Source: JARYLZ01 sp964388275
GTDB taxonomy: Bacteria; Bacteroidota; Ignavibacteria; SZUA-365
Direction: 5' to 3'
Length of the DNA stretch: 64,000 bases
Assembly: GCA_964388275.1 (NCBI GenBank)
Contig: CAYLZD010000020.1
Coordinates: 1-64,000 of the forward strand
The notes beneath the pieces are model-generated. The model had not been told where the DNA came from and did no database searches. It was given only the letters and a program-made list of their open reading frames with translations. Made by a program: the position numbers and the translations under genes. Shown piece by piece: positions 25,458 to 33,924 of this stretch. Within the stretch, counting starts at the first letter, position 1; every line of letters begins with the position of its first letter.

Positions 25458-28400
25458 CTATCTGGCGACTATGAGTTTCTGTGTCAGGAATTCCCCGCCC
25501 GTGTTGAGCGTGATAATGTACACTCCGGCCGGAAGGTCCGTCGGCGCGAACTCCGCCGTGTGCGGACCGCGCAGAGTCTGCCCTGAATGCAGCACCGACA
25601 CCCGGTTTCCAAGTCCGTCGTAAACCGCGAGTTCCGCGTGCGCGTCCCGCGCGAGTTCAAAGGATATGACGGCTGCGGAAGAGCTGCTTTGCAGCAGCAC
25701 GTTCGGCCTTGGAGGCAGAAGCTGCGAGATGCCTAGGTCGTACCATGTGCTCACACCGAATCTGGGGCGCACCCTGACCGTGGCCGAACAGTTCTGATCC
25801 GTCGAAAGCAGGCCGACGGACGGCGAAAAGCCGGGATCCCGGAGTTCGAAACCGCTCAACTTGTCCTTGCCGACCAGCACTTCCATAAGAAGTGTTCCGA
25901 TGAGTCCGGCCCGGAAATCGGTCCCGACGATGGTGACCAGCGCCTTGTCCGGCGCTTTGCGCTCGATGATTCCGCCGCCGCGCACAGTGCGTATTCCCAC
26001 CGGGGCGAGATTGAAGACGTTGAATCCGACCTCGACCGAGAATTCCATCTCGAGCCCTCCGCAGCTTACGTCGCCCGAGAGATAGAGCGGCACCTCCAGG
26101 ATGGCGCCGGGCAGCGCCTCGAGAGCGGGGGAGATCCCGGCTTCTTTTCCACAGGAGAGCGTCACATCAGTGCGGAGGAGCCGCACCGACAGCGCGATGG
26201 AAGTTTCGAAACCGCAGACTTCATCGATCGCCTTCAGCACCGCGTTTTCATCCCTGCCGGCGGTTCCGCTGAAGAGCACTGGAATCTCTACGCGCCGGCC
26301 GGGCGGGATGATGATGCTTCGGAGAGTGTCCGTCACCGTAAAGGAGGCGGATCCGCTCAATTCGAGCCGGACCGTTGCCGGAGCGGTTCCGGTGTTCAGA
26401 AGCGTCACCGGCAGGGCCGCGGTCTCGGCGGAGCAGGAAATCGTCGCCGTGACCGAATCCCTGAGGAAGGCGAGTCCTATGCGCTGGAAGCGCGCCGTGA
26501 CGGGTATGCTGACTCGCTCCGGAAGGCAGGCGCTGTCGGGCCGCTCGACAGCGAGCTCCAGCGAGGCGGTCACAAACGCGAGAGATGTATCGGGCGCTTC
26601 GGAGAAACCGGCCTCGATGGACAGGGATGCGCCGGGCTGGATTATCACCGGCCAGGATGCCGGCCGCAGGATTCTGAACGGCGCGGACAACGGCCTCGTC
26701 TCTGCGCTTACAATCAGTGGAACGGCGCCCGTGTTGTACAGCGCGGCTTCCTTGACGAGTTTCTCGCGGTCGCTTTCCACAACGGAGCCCGAGGGGCAAA
26801 TCGTCAGGGCGCCGAAAGCGAACTCCGCCGGTGAAACCGTGAAGGACGTCGGAAGGATCACGGCATTCACCGGGAAGGATTGTTCAGTTCCGCACGGATC
26901 CCCGTATACGCGGATCTCGCCGCCGTAAGCGCCCGGCGCCGATGCCGCAAGGCGCAGAATCACTTCCTTCGAGGCGGCGGGCTGCAATGTGAAGGGGAAT
27001 TGACCGGGCGGATCCCAGACGAATCCTTCGGGAGGAACGGATCCGTCCGCTATCACGACAATGTCGGCGCCCGTGTTGGTGACGGTTGCGCGGAACTGGC
27101 GCGAGATGGATGTTTCACACGTCAGCACGGTGACCGGACCCGGGGGGGTCAGAGACGTGATTTCGAAACGCGGTTGTATGCCGTTGCCGGTGAGATCCAG
27201 TGTCAGTTCGCCCGGACAACCGTCGGAACGCAGCGACACAGCGGCGGCGTACATGCCCATCGCCGGTGGCTTGAAACGGACCGCGAAGTCCGCTGTCGCG
27301 CCCGGCTGAAGAGTGATTCGATAAGGCCTGGTGGTCAGTGAGAACGGTGCTCCGGGCGGGAAACCGTCCGAGGAGATCAAGAGCGGCATGTCGCCTGTGT
27401 TCTCCAGCGTCCAGTGCCGGATCGTGGTTTCACCGACGCAGGTGCGCGCGAAATCGGCTTCTTCCGTCTTCTCGTGCAGCACGAAGGCGGGTCTGTAGCG
27501 TTCCCCGCTCAATGCCACGGACCGGCGCTCGCTGCATGAGCCGGTGGCGCCCGCGAATACCATGACAGTCAGCGAATCCGCAAACCGTCCGCCTCCGCCG
27601 GGCAGCGCTTGCACTTCGAAAATCTGTTCCGAGGACGGCGGGATCACGACTCCCTGAGTCGGGAAATCCGTTCCGCTCAGGAGCACCCTGTAACGCGAAG
27701 CAGGTGCGGAAGCCACGAGCAGCACCGGCAGAGAGGACGCGTTTCCGACTCTTACGGTTTTGCTGATGCCGGTAGAAGCCGTGTCACAGGAGATGATTCT
27801 GCCGAAATCCAGGGCGGCTGGGGCAATTGAAACCTGCGGAATGATTCTCGAACCGGTGAGCCGGAAAGCCGCGCTCGTGCCGCAGGGCGATCCGATCCAG
27901 TTTACGCTCCCGCCGAATTCACCGTGCCGGCCGGCCGGCGGTCTGAATGTGACCCACGTTTCGAAAGCCGATGCGGGGCCGGGTTGTATGCTTACCGGCA
28001 GGGCCAGGGAAGGATCCCAGAAAAAGCCCTCAGGGAGCGGCGGAAGCTCTGAAAACACCGCCGCTTGCGAGCCCGTGTTCGTGACACGCAACAGCATTCT
28101 TCCCTCGTCTTCGCAGTCCGCGAGGACGATTGCTGCCGGTTGCAGCGACGCGTCGAGAAATTGCTGCGAGAAGGTGGCGCCTTGCAGCGACACCGAGCGC
28201 GCCAGATCGCAGCGGTCGGCCGTGATGCTCAAGGTGTCGCTGAAGGATCCAGCGGCCAGCGGATGGAAGCGCAATTCCACCTCGCGATGCCCGCCGGGCG
28301 GCAGTTCGAACGACGCAGAGAAGGCGTCGACCTCGAAAGGCTGCGGCGCCGCCATCACAATGGACAATTCGGATGTGCCCGTGTTTACAACGCGTATGTA

Positions 28401-30227
28401 TTTCGGCGCGGAGTACTCGCCGACGCAGATGGAGTCGAAAACCTGCGGCGGAAGGGCGCCGGGAGTCGCCGCCGCTTCCACGAGGAAAGAAGGATCCTCC
28501 CTGCGGCCCGTCAAAGAGATTTCTATGTTTTCACGGCATACGCCGAAATCGGCCTCGATCCCGAACACGGCCGCTATGTCGGCGGCGCCCGCGCGTTTGG
28601 CCTGCAGCGTCACTGCGAGCGTGCCGCCGGGCGGTATGGAAGCCGGTGCGGACGTCAGCAGAAAACCGGAGGGCAGTGCGTAGCGAAGCTGCGCCGGCGC
28701 AGAGTGCGCGTTGAAGAGAGTTATGACGCGCTCGGGCAGCGGGTCGGTCTCGCAGGAATTGATGATGCCGAACTCCAGCTCGCGAATGTCGGCGCTCACC
28801 GTGGGAGCGATGCGAGTTCCCTGAAGCTTGAAATGCGTCTGACGCCCGCAGGAAGTCGCTGTCATGATTATGTTGTCGACGATCGCTCCGCGCTGTTCGG
28901 GCAAAGGTCTGAATTCGAAATACAGGCGCGCCGAATCCCGGGGAGGTATCGACAAGGGGAAAAGCTCAGGGTTCTTGAGAATGAATCCCGGTCCGGGCGC
29001 CGGCTGCGACGGGAACGACACTGCCGTGAGCGATTCGTTGTAAAGCGTCACCGCTATCAGATCCTGCGCGTAAGGTTCGCAACTCAACAGCACGGGCGAG
29101 CCGAGCACGGAGGCCGTGACGTCGCTGCGTCCGATGCGCGCAATGACGGGCACTTCGATTGTTCGCGGAAAAGAAGCCGCTGACGTCAGTGTGATTTTTC
29201 CCGCGTGAGTCCCCTGGCAGGGGATTTCCGAAGTGCGGATCATGACCGTCACCGAATCATCGCCTCTCCCGCTGTTCTTAGAGAGCACTATCCATGGCTC
29301 CGAAACCGAGAAAGTCCAGTCTGCGCAATTCAGACCGCTGCCGAGTATGCGCAACGTCTGCGGAGGCGGCGCGGCGGGTCCGATAAGGAAGGTATCCAGC
29401 GTGGAGGCCGTGGTCGGAAAGCGACGGCGGATGTAGTTCGCGATCACCGTCTTGTGGGTGTCCATCCGTATCGTGATCACCGGATTGTTCCCTGCGGCAT
29501 TTCCGGACCAGTGCGAAAACACATGACAGGTGTCCGGCGGCGGCAGGTTGAGCGCGGAGAGAGTGACGATTTCATCGTGCATGTAATCGGGCTGATCCGG
29601 GACTTTCAGCACAGCCCCGCTCCCGGCCGGAGAAACACCCGTGTTCAGCACCCATCTCTGTAAAACAGGTCCGCCATAGCTGACCGTGACGATGTATCTG
29701 TTCACGCCTGCGGGCAGAAGAACCTGTGATTGCGCTGTCATGTCGGCCGACAGAACGGACGGATCCGGGAACGCGGCAATAAAAGCCGACGTGATGCCGG
29801 CCGACAGCGGTATCGACCAGGCGAGATATGTAAATGAAGCCCCCGCGGCTCGGCGCACCTGTACTTCATAACGCTGAACTATCGGCGGCGCAGTGTAGAT
29901 GCCTCGCAGATCCAGCCAAACGCCGTTCCCGAGAAGCGAGGGCGACCGCAGATCGTTATCGATTATCCGCGCGTCGAAATTGCCCGCCAAGGGAGGCGGA
30001 AGGGGAAATTCACCAAGCCCGAAATCAATCCCGTCCGTCGCCGAGGAACTGATCCCGATTGTGATGATTCTGCTGTGACCGAGATTATCGAATGCGGTCA
30101 GCGCGGTCCTGATGTCCTGCGCAATGCTTTCAGTCGGCGGCGCAAGCAACACAACCGTGAGCAGAAACAGCATTTCTCGGAACCTCTCAAGTGAACGCCG
30201 GTTTGTATCAGGCATATTGGACCTCAT
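25458..30227 (-). CDS. Giant T9SS cargo with nine cysteine-paired ASH-like repeats and cohesin-like domain
   Basis: A 1589-residue exported protein. After a signal peptide (cut near IAQ|DIR) come an unassigned region to about 210, a B-repeat-like SHWSGNAAGNNPVITIRMD segment, a BACON-like stretch around 290-385 and about nine repeats of some 105 residues (about 385-1360) resembling choice-of-anchor-D/ASH beta-sandwiches. A cohesin-like domain follows (about 1365-1490), then a type A T9SS sorting domain ending with LPAGVYIITLNTGGE and a basic tail. Nearly every repeat has one early and one late cysteine. Start could be ATG at 30227 or 30215. Its role is surface display or adhesion by inference. 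Confidence 0.88.
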   Translation of the reverse strand: MRSNMPDTNRRSLERFREMLFLLTVVLLAPPTESIAQDIRTALTAFDNLGHSRIITIGISSSATDGIDFGLGEFPLPPPLAGNFDARIIDNDLRSPSLLGNGVWLDLRGIYTAPPIVQRYEVQVRRAAGASFTYLAWSIPLSAGITSAFIAAFPDPSVLSADMTAQSQVLLPAGVNRYIVTVSYGGPVLQRWVLNTGVSPAGSGAVLKVPDQPDYMHDEIVTLSALNLPPPDTCHVFSHWSGNAAGNNPVITIRMDTHKTVIANYIRRRFPTTASTLDTFLIGPAAPPPQTLRILGSGLNCADWTFSVSEPWIVLSKNSGRGDDSVTVMIRTSEIPCQGTHAGKITLTSAASFPRTIEVPVIARIGRSDVTASVLGSPVLLSCEPYAQDLIAVTLYNESLTAVSFPSQPAPGPGFILKNPELFPLSIPPRDSARLYFEFRPLPEQRGAIVDNIIMTATSCGRQTHFKLQGTRIAPTVSADIRELEFGIINSCETDPLPERVITLFNAHSAPAQLRYALPSGFLLTSAPASIPPGGTLAVTLQAKRAGAADIAAVFGIEADFGVCRENIEISLTGRREDPSFLVEAAATPGALPPQVFDSICVGEYSAPKYIRVVNTGTSELSIVMAAPQPFEVDAFSASFELPPGGHREVELRFHPLAAGSFSDTLSITADRCDLARSVSLQGATFSQQFLDASLQPAAIVLADCEDEGRMLLRVTNTGSQAAVFSELPPLPEGFFWDPSLALPVSIQPGPASAFETWVTFRPPAGRHGEFGGSVNWIGSPCGTSAAFRLTGSRIIPQVSIAPAALDFGRIISCDTASTGISKTVRVGNASSLPVLLVASAPASRYRVLLSGTDFPTQGVVIPPSSEQIFEVQALPGGGGRFADSLTVMVFAGATGSCSERRSVALSGERYRPAFVLHEKTEEADFARTCVGETTIRHWTLENTGDMPLLISSDGFPPGAPFSLTTRPYRITLQPGATADFAVRFKPPAMGMYAAAVSLRSDGCPGELTLDLTGNGIQPRFEITSLTPPGPVTVLTCETSISRQFRATVTNTGADIVVIADGSVPPEGFVWDPPGQFPFTLQPAASKEVILRLAASAPGAYGGEIRVYGDPCGTEQSFPVNAVILPTSFTVSPAEFAFGALTICPSGSVVESDREKLVKEAALYNTGAVPLIVSAETRPLSAPFRILRPASWPVIIQPGASLSIEAGFSEAPDTSLAFVTASLELAVERPDSACLPERVSIPVTARFQRIGLAFLRDSVTATISCSAETAALPVTLLNTGTAPATVRLELSGSASFTVTDTLRSIIIPPGRRVEIPVLFSGTAGRDENAVLKAIDEVCGFETSIALSVRLLRTDVTLSCGKEAGISPALEALPGAILEVPLYLSGDVSCGGLEMEFSVEVGFNVFNLAPVGIRTVRGGGIIERKAPDKALVTIVGTDFRAGLIGTLLMEVLVGKDKLSGFELRDPGFSPSVGLLSTDQNCSATVRVRPRFGVSTWYDLGISQLLPPRPNVLLQSSSSAAVISFELARDAHAELAVYDGLGNRVSVLHSGQTLRGPHTAEFAPTDLPAGVYIITLNTGGEFLTQKLIVAR

Positions 30228-30405
30228 AACCTGTTGGATATGAATAGACTACCAGCCCTAATGTAAAGTAAAGAATGAAAAAAGTCCAGTAACGGAGAAA
30301 AAAAATGTGAACGATTTTGCATAAGCCTCTTTTTGCGTCTCGGTCGAGCCTGCCGGAAGAGAAGGCAACAGCGGGAAGAGACGGGCTTTTTCGCTAATTT
30401 CGCTG

Positions 30406-31293
30406 ATGTATGAAACAGGCGGCAAATTGAACGGGCTTACGATACAGACCTGCAAACTCTGCGGCAGCCGGAAACTGAAGCGGCGCTGCAGACTCGATCA
30501 TTACAAGCTGGACCTCCTGGAATGCACCGAGTGTACCTTCCGTTTTGTGGATTTCTTCAATACCGTTTCGCAGGCGGCGATGGATACAGGGTGGGATTAT
30601 TCGGCACATGCGGCATCGCTTGCTGCGAAGTTTTCCTCCTATTGTGACCGTATAGAGCAATTTCTGCCTTTGAAGGGCCGTAGCATACTGGACGTCGGAG
30701 CGGGCGGCGGTGATTTTCTGAACCAGGCACGCTTGCGCGGCGCGCTTGTGAGCGGCTTGGATCTGGATTTGAGCGGCGTCCGCTTTGCGCGCGAAACTTA
30801 CTGTATCGGGCTGGAGCAGAACATACTGGAGGAAGCCACGTACGAACCCTCGTCCTTCGATGCGATTTCGCTATGGGAGGTGATGGAACACCTGAACAGA
30901 CCGCGGGAACTCGTGGCGGCCGCGGCGGATCTTCTGAAATCCGGCGGCTTTCTCTTTCTGTCCACACCTTCCCGCGACAGCTTGTGGGACAAGGCGGCCT
31001 TCGCTCTTTACGATATTTCTTTCGGTCTTGTGCAATTTCCGTTGTCCTATCGGTATTCCTGGACGCATTTGCAGATCTTCTCGGGCCGGGACATGGCAAG
31101 ATTGCTGAAAGAGCATGGTTTCGAGATCGTGTTTCTGGAGAGACGGATGGAGTTTACCTATCCGCTGGAAGATTACCTTCACAGGGTGGGAAACCGGAGG
31201 CTTCGAAGAATGCTGGCTCGGTTGTTCGGATGCTTCGTGAAAGCAGTGCCGGTGCGGAACAAGATGATCGTTTACGCTCGCAAGAAGCCATGA
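30406..31293 (+). CDS. Class I SAM-dependent methyltransferase with N-terminal zinc-ribbon-like motif
   Basis: A 295-residue protein. The N-terminus has CKLCGSRKLKRRCRLDH and ECTECTF, a C-x2-C...C-x2-C zinc-ribbon-like arrangement. The methyltransferase fold follows with SILDVGAGGGDFLNQA (SAM motif I), GLDLDLSGVRFA, FDAISLWEVMEHL and LKSGGFLFLSTPS. This layout is common among enzymes acting on glycans or lipid-linked sugars. It stands alone between two leftward surface-protein genes. A -7-like TAATTTCG lies at 30395-30402, three bases before the ATG, but without a TTG at -33. Confidence 0.85.
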   Translation: MYETGGKLNGLTIQTCKLCGSRKLKRRCRLDHYKLDLLECTECTFRFVDFFNTVSQAAMDTGWDYSAHAASLAAKFSSYCDRIEQFLPLKGRSILDVGAGGGDFLNQARLRGALVSGLDLDLSGVRFARETYCIGLEQNILEEATYEPSSFDAISLWEVMEHLNRPRELVAAAADLLKSGGFLFLSTPSRDSLWDKAAFALYDISFGLVQFPLSYRYSWTHLQIFSGRDMARLLKEHGFEIVFLERRMEFTYPLEDYLHRVGNRRLRRMLARLFGCFVKAVPVRNKMIVYARKKP

Positions 31294-31303
31294 CGGCGAT
31301 TTT

Positions 31304-31330
31304 GACCGCCAAGACGCCATGACACCAGGA
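31304..31330. repeat. Degenerate short repeat next to the GxxExxY remnant
   Basis: GAC-spaced units read GACCGCCAA, GACGCCAT, GACACCAG with a period of eight or nine bases. A related copy in the opposite orientation lies at 31858-31875, so the two flank the broken GxxExxY gene. Confidence 0.5.
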
Positions 31331-31386
31331 TAATTTTTATACTGATACGTTGAGCGTCGTGCAATGGTTGGAGTTGGGAAGGTGGT

Positions 31387-31787
31387 TCAGCGTTGTGAGT
31401 CGATGATTCTTTTGATGCCTGATTTCAAAACGGGGACATTGAAATTGATGAGAAGGCCGAGTCGACAGTCAAGGGCGCGGAGGTATGACATCACCTGAGC
31501 GGTGTGAACAGGGAGCAGAGCGTCACAGGCCTTCAGTTTGACGACCAGAACTCCTGCGATTAGGAAGTCCACTCTGCCGTTGCCGACCTGATGTCCTTTA
31601 TGGTATATCGGCACGGTTTGTTGACGTCTGAATGCAATTTTACGAAGTCCCAACCCATGGAAATCGCTTTTTCATAAATCGATTCCAGAAAACCTGGTCC
31701 GAGATTTCTGTGCACTTCAATCGACGCTCCCACAACTGAATGCGCGAGTCGGTCGATCTCAATATCGGGTTCGGGAAATCCTGACAC
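31387..31787 (-). pseudogene. GxxExxY protein, frameshifted
   Basis: Two overlapping reverse-strand frames together make one GxxExxY protein. The first (from GTG at 31787) encodes LAHSVVGASIEVHRNLGPGF then LESIYEKAIS; the second continues LRKIAFRRQQTVPIYHKG, VGNGRVDFLIAG and LGLLINFNVPVLKSGIKRII. The switch falls near 31653, and a single missing base would explain it. I see no slippery heptamer, so programmed frameshifting is unlikely. GxxExxY proteins are of unknown function. Confidence 0.8.
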
Positions 31788-31857
31788 GTGTAGCTCAACC
31801 AGTTACACGCGTTTTATCAAGATATGTTCCCGCGTCCGATATCTTTTAAAAAAAATT

Positions 31858-31875
31858 CCTTGGCGTCATGGCGGT
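31858..31875. repeat. Inverted partner of the 31304 repeat
   Basis: CCTTGGCGTCATGGCGGT here is, on the other strand, ACCGCCATGACGCCAAGG. It shares the words CGCCATGAC and CGCCAAG with the copy at 31304-31330. Confidence 0.5.
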
Positions 31876-31889
31876 TTTATTTCCACTCT

Positions 31890-33605
31890 CTACTTTGTGC
31901 CGAATGCGAACGCCCTGCTGTACTGTACCCTTGTGTTCGTGCCGCTGTACGATGCCCGGCTGGGATTCGATGCGTCGTACGAATTGAATTGAAATCTCAA
32001 CTCGAACTGATCAACCTGCGTCAGACGGTACAGAGCTTGAAGCGTGATCAGATGCTGCGTGTCGGTCTCGCTCTCCGTGGATGCCTGCGTGAGATTCAAT
32101 GTGTACGACAGCCCGGCGTTGAGCTTGTTTTCCAGAAAGCCCCGGTTGACGCCCAGCGTGATTCCCCTGATGATGTTCGTCAGGTAGGCCGTGTTCACCT
32201 CCGTATACTGCACGGCGCCCGAAAAACCGATGCCGCTCATCAGCGTGCCCGAATAGTTCAGCATGGCCGTGGTCACGTCATTGTCGCTGAGTTTGCCTGT
32301 GAGAATGTTTCTGTCGGCGTAAGTCTGTTTTGTCACGAACAGCATGAGGAAATGCTGCATGGAACTGCTCATCAGCATGTAGCGCGGCGCCAGGGAGAAG
32401 GATTGCGTGACGTTCTCCACTCTTGTGGTGTCGTTGAGCTGGAAAGCCGCCGAACTGTTGCTCATGCTGTAATTCGAGAACTGCCCGTCCACGCCGAATT
32501 CCGCCGACGGCGCCCAGTTGACGCTTGCCGAGGAAATCACGCGTTTGGTGGTGTAGCCGCGGTCGTTGTACAGGTTGTCGCTTCTGAAGCCGAGCGATCC
32601 TCCCGCGCGGAGCGTCCCTTCGAAGAGCCGCACCGTGGGGGCTATCGTTATGTCCTCCCTGTCGTTCTGAGTGTAACTGGTTCCGAAGGACTGATATTCC
32701 GGTTCCACGCGGGCGTATTCCAGGCGCAGCGACCAAATTTCGGCGGAATATGTGCCGGCCGCTTTGAAAGCCAGGTTCACACGCGAGGAAACGCGGGTGT
32801 CGTAGATACCGGCGTCGAGAGCGGCGACGTCGGCGTTGGATACCGTCGGTTGTCTCGTGTCCCGGGTAAGGAAGCTGCCAGCGGCCTCGCCTTCGAACGA
32901 CAGCTTGCCTTCGAGCATAGCGAAGCGGCCGTTCAGACCGGTCACGAGGTTCTCCTCCGGGAAAACAGTGTAACGGCTGGGTGGCGAGCTGAGCGATGTG
33001 GAGTCGTCCCAGCCGCGCATCACGTTGATGTCGAGAAAATCCTGCTCGCTTCCGAAACCGATTTTCACGGCGTAACCCATCCGTTTGAACACAGGTTGTA
33101 TGGCGGCCGCGGAGTCCTCCTGCACGCTGCGCCGCAGCCGTCCGTACATCGCGGCGGCATGAAACCAGGAAGCCCGCGCCTCGCCGCCCGCTCCGAGGAA
33201 TACCGCGTCCGACAACGTGAAGTCTGAAAAGCGCAGGGAGCGGTAACCGGCGTGCAGTGTCACGTTCTTGTAACTCGGACTCACGCCGAACTGGTTGAAC
33301 GGTTGATTGTACGACCTCTCGTTGGTCGACAGCACGAAGCTGAAAGGCAGCGCGATACCGTAGAGAGTGAGCGTCGGATTGAAATAAACACGGGCCGTGT
33401 TCACCGGCCGCTGAGTCTGCATGCCCGGTATCGAGTAGTTCTCCGCCGAAGTCACGAGCGAGCCCGTGAGCGTGATCGGGCGTAACTCCGGATTGGAGAG
33501 ATCCTGCGAGCGCGCGGGCAGGACCGCCGCGGACAATATGATTGCCGCGGCGACGGAGCGCACGATGCCGGCGCAATTGCGGGCGGACGGATGCACAGCT
33601 TTCAT
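31890..33605 (-). CDS. Large outer-membrane beta-barrel-like protein
   Basis: About 571 residues with a signal peptide (MKAVHPSARNCAGIVRSVAAA, then cleavage near PARSQ). Most of the remainder is alternating beta strands with turns rich in Asn, Ser and Gly, such as RPVNTARVYFNPTLTLYGIA and GSLGFRSDNLYNDRGYTTKR, and the C-terminus ends ASYSGTNTRVQYSRAFAFG. I recognise no named family. The reading frame stays open to 33800, but the ATG at 33605 gives a proper signal peptide. Confidence 0.7.
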   Translation of the reverse strand: MKAVHPSARNCAGIVRSVAAAIILSAAVLPARSQDLSNPELRPITLTGSLVTSAENYSIPGMQTQRPVNTARVYFNPTLTLYGIALPFSFVLSTNERSYNQPFNQFGVSPSYKNVTLHAGYRSLRFSDFTLSDAVFLGAGGEARASWFHAAAMYGRLRRSVQEDSAAAIQPVFKRMGYAVKIGFGSEQDFLDINVMRGWDDSTSLSSPPSRYTVFPEENLVTGLNGRFAMLEGKLSFEGEAAGSFLTRDTRQPTVSNADVAALDAGIYDTRVSSRVNLAFKAAGTYSAEIWSLRLEYARVEPEYQSFGTSYTQNDREDITIAPTVRLFEGTLRAGGSLGFRSDNLYNDRGYTTKRVISSASVNWAPSAEFGVDGQFSNYSMSNSSAAFQLNDTTRVENVTQSFSLAPRYMLMSSSMQHFLMLFVTKQTYADRNILTGKLSDNDVTTAMLNYSGTLMSGIGFSGAVQYTEVNTAYLTNIIRGITLGVNRGFLENKLNAGLSYTLNLTQASTESETDTQHLITLQALYRLTQVDQFELRFQFNSYDASNPSRASYSGTNTRVQYSRAFAFGTK

Positions 33606-33924
33606 AGCGGGGCTGGTTGAGTTTGCTTTGCTTGCCAGGAAATGCGGCGGAATAATGCGCATTTTGCCGATGAAAATCAAACGTGTATTCCCGTCAGTGT
33701 TTTTCTTGCGCGAGTCTCGCTGAAAGCTCAGGACCATCAACTCCAATTTCCATATTTGGCTCATAATACATATATTTCTCTGTTGATTCATCCAGTCCAA
33801 CGTGAATCATACATTATACACGACTACAGGGGGAAGAAAAGGACTTTCGTTTCGGATTGCCGGGTAAGGATATTCGCGGTCGGTGATGCGAGTCTTTCAA
33901 TCGGAGGCGGGGAAGCATTGAGGT
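33606..33924. other. Divergent intergenic region, 319 bases
   Basis: This lies between the leftward barrel gene and the rightward histidine kinase. It is more AT-rich than its surroundings. I found no promoter with the TTG-N20-TAnnTTTG pattern, no hairpin with a T-run and no convincing small gene. Both genes presumably have their 5' signals here. Confidence 0.4.

Noticed and set aside
30300..30325. Rex- or CRP-like palindrome near TGTGAACGATTTTGCAT
   Set aside because: Only one half fits either consensus, and there is no promoter box next to it.
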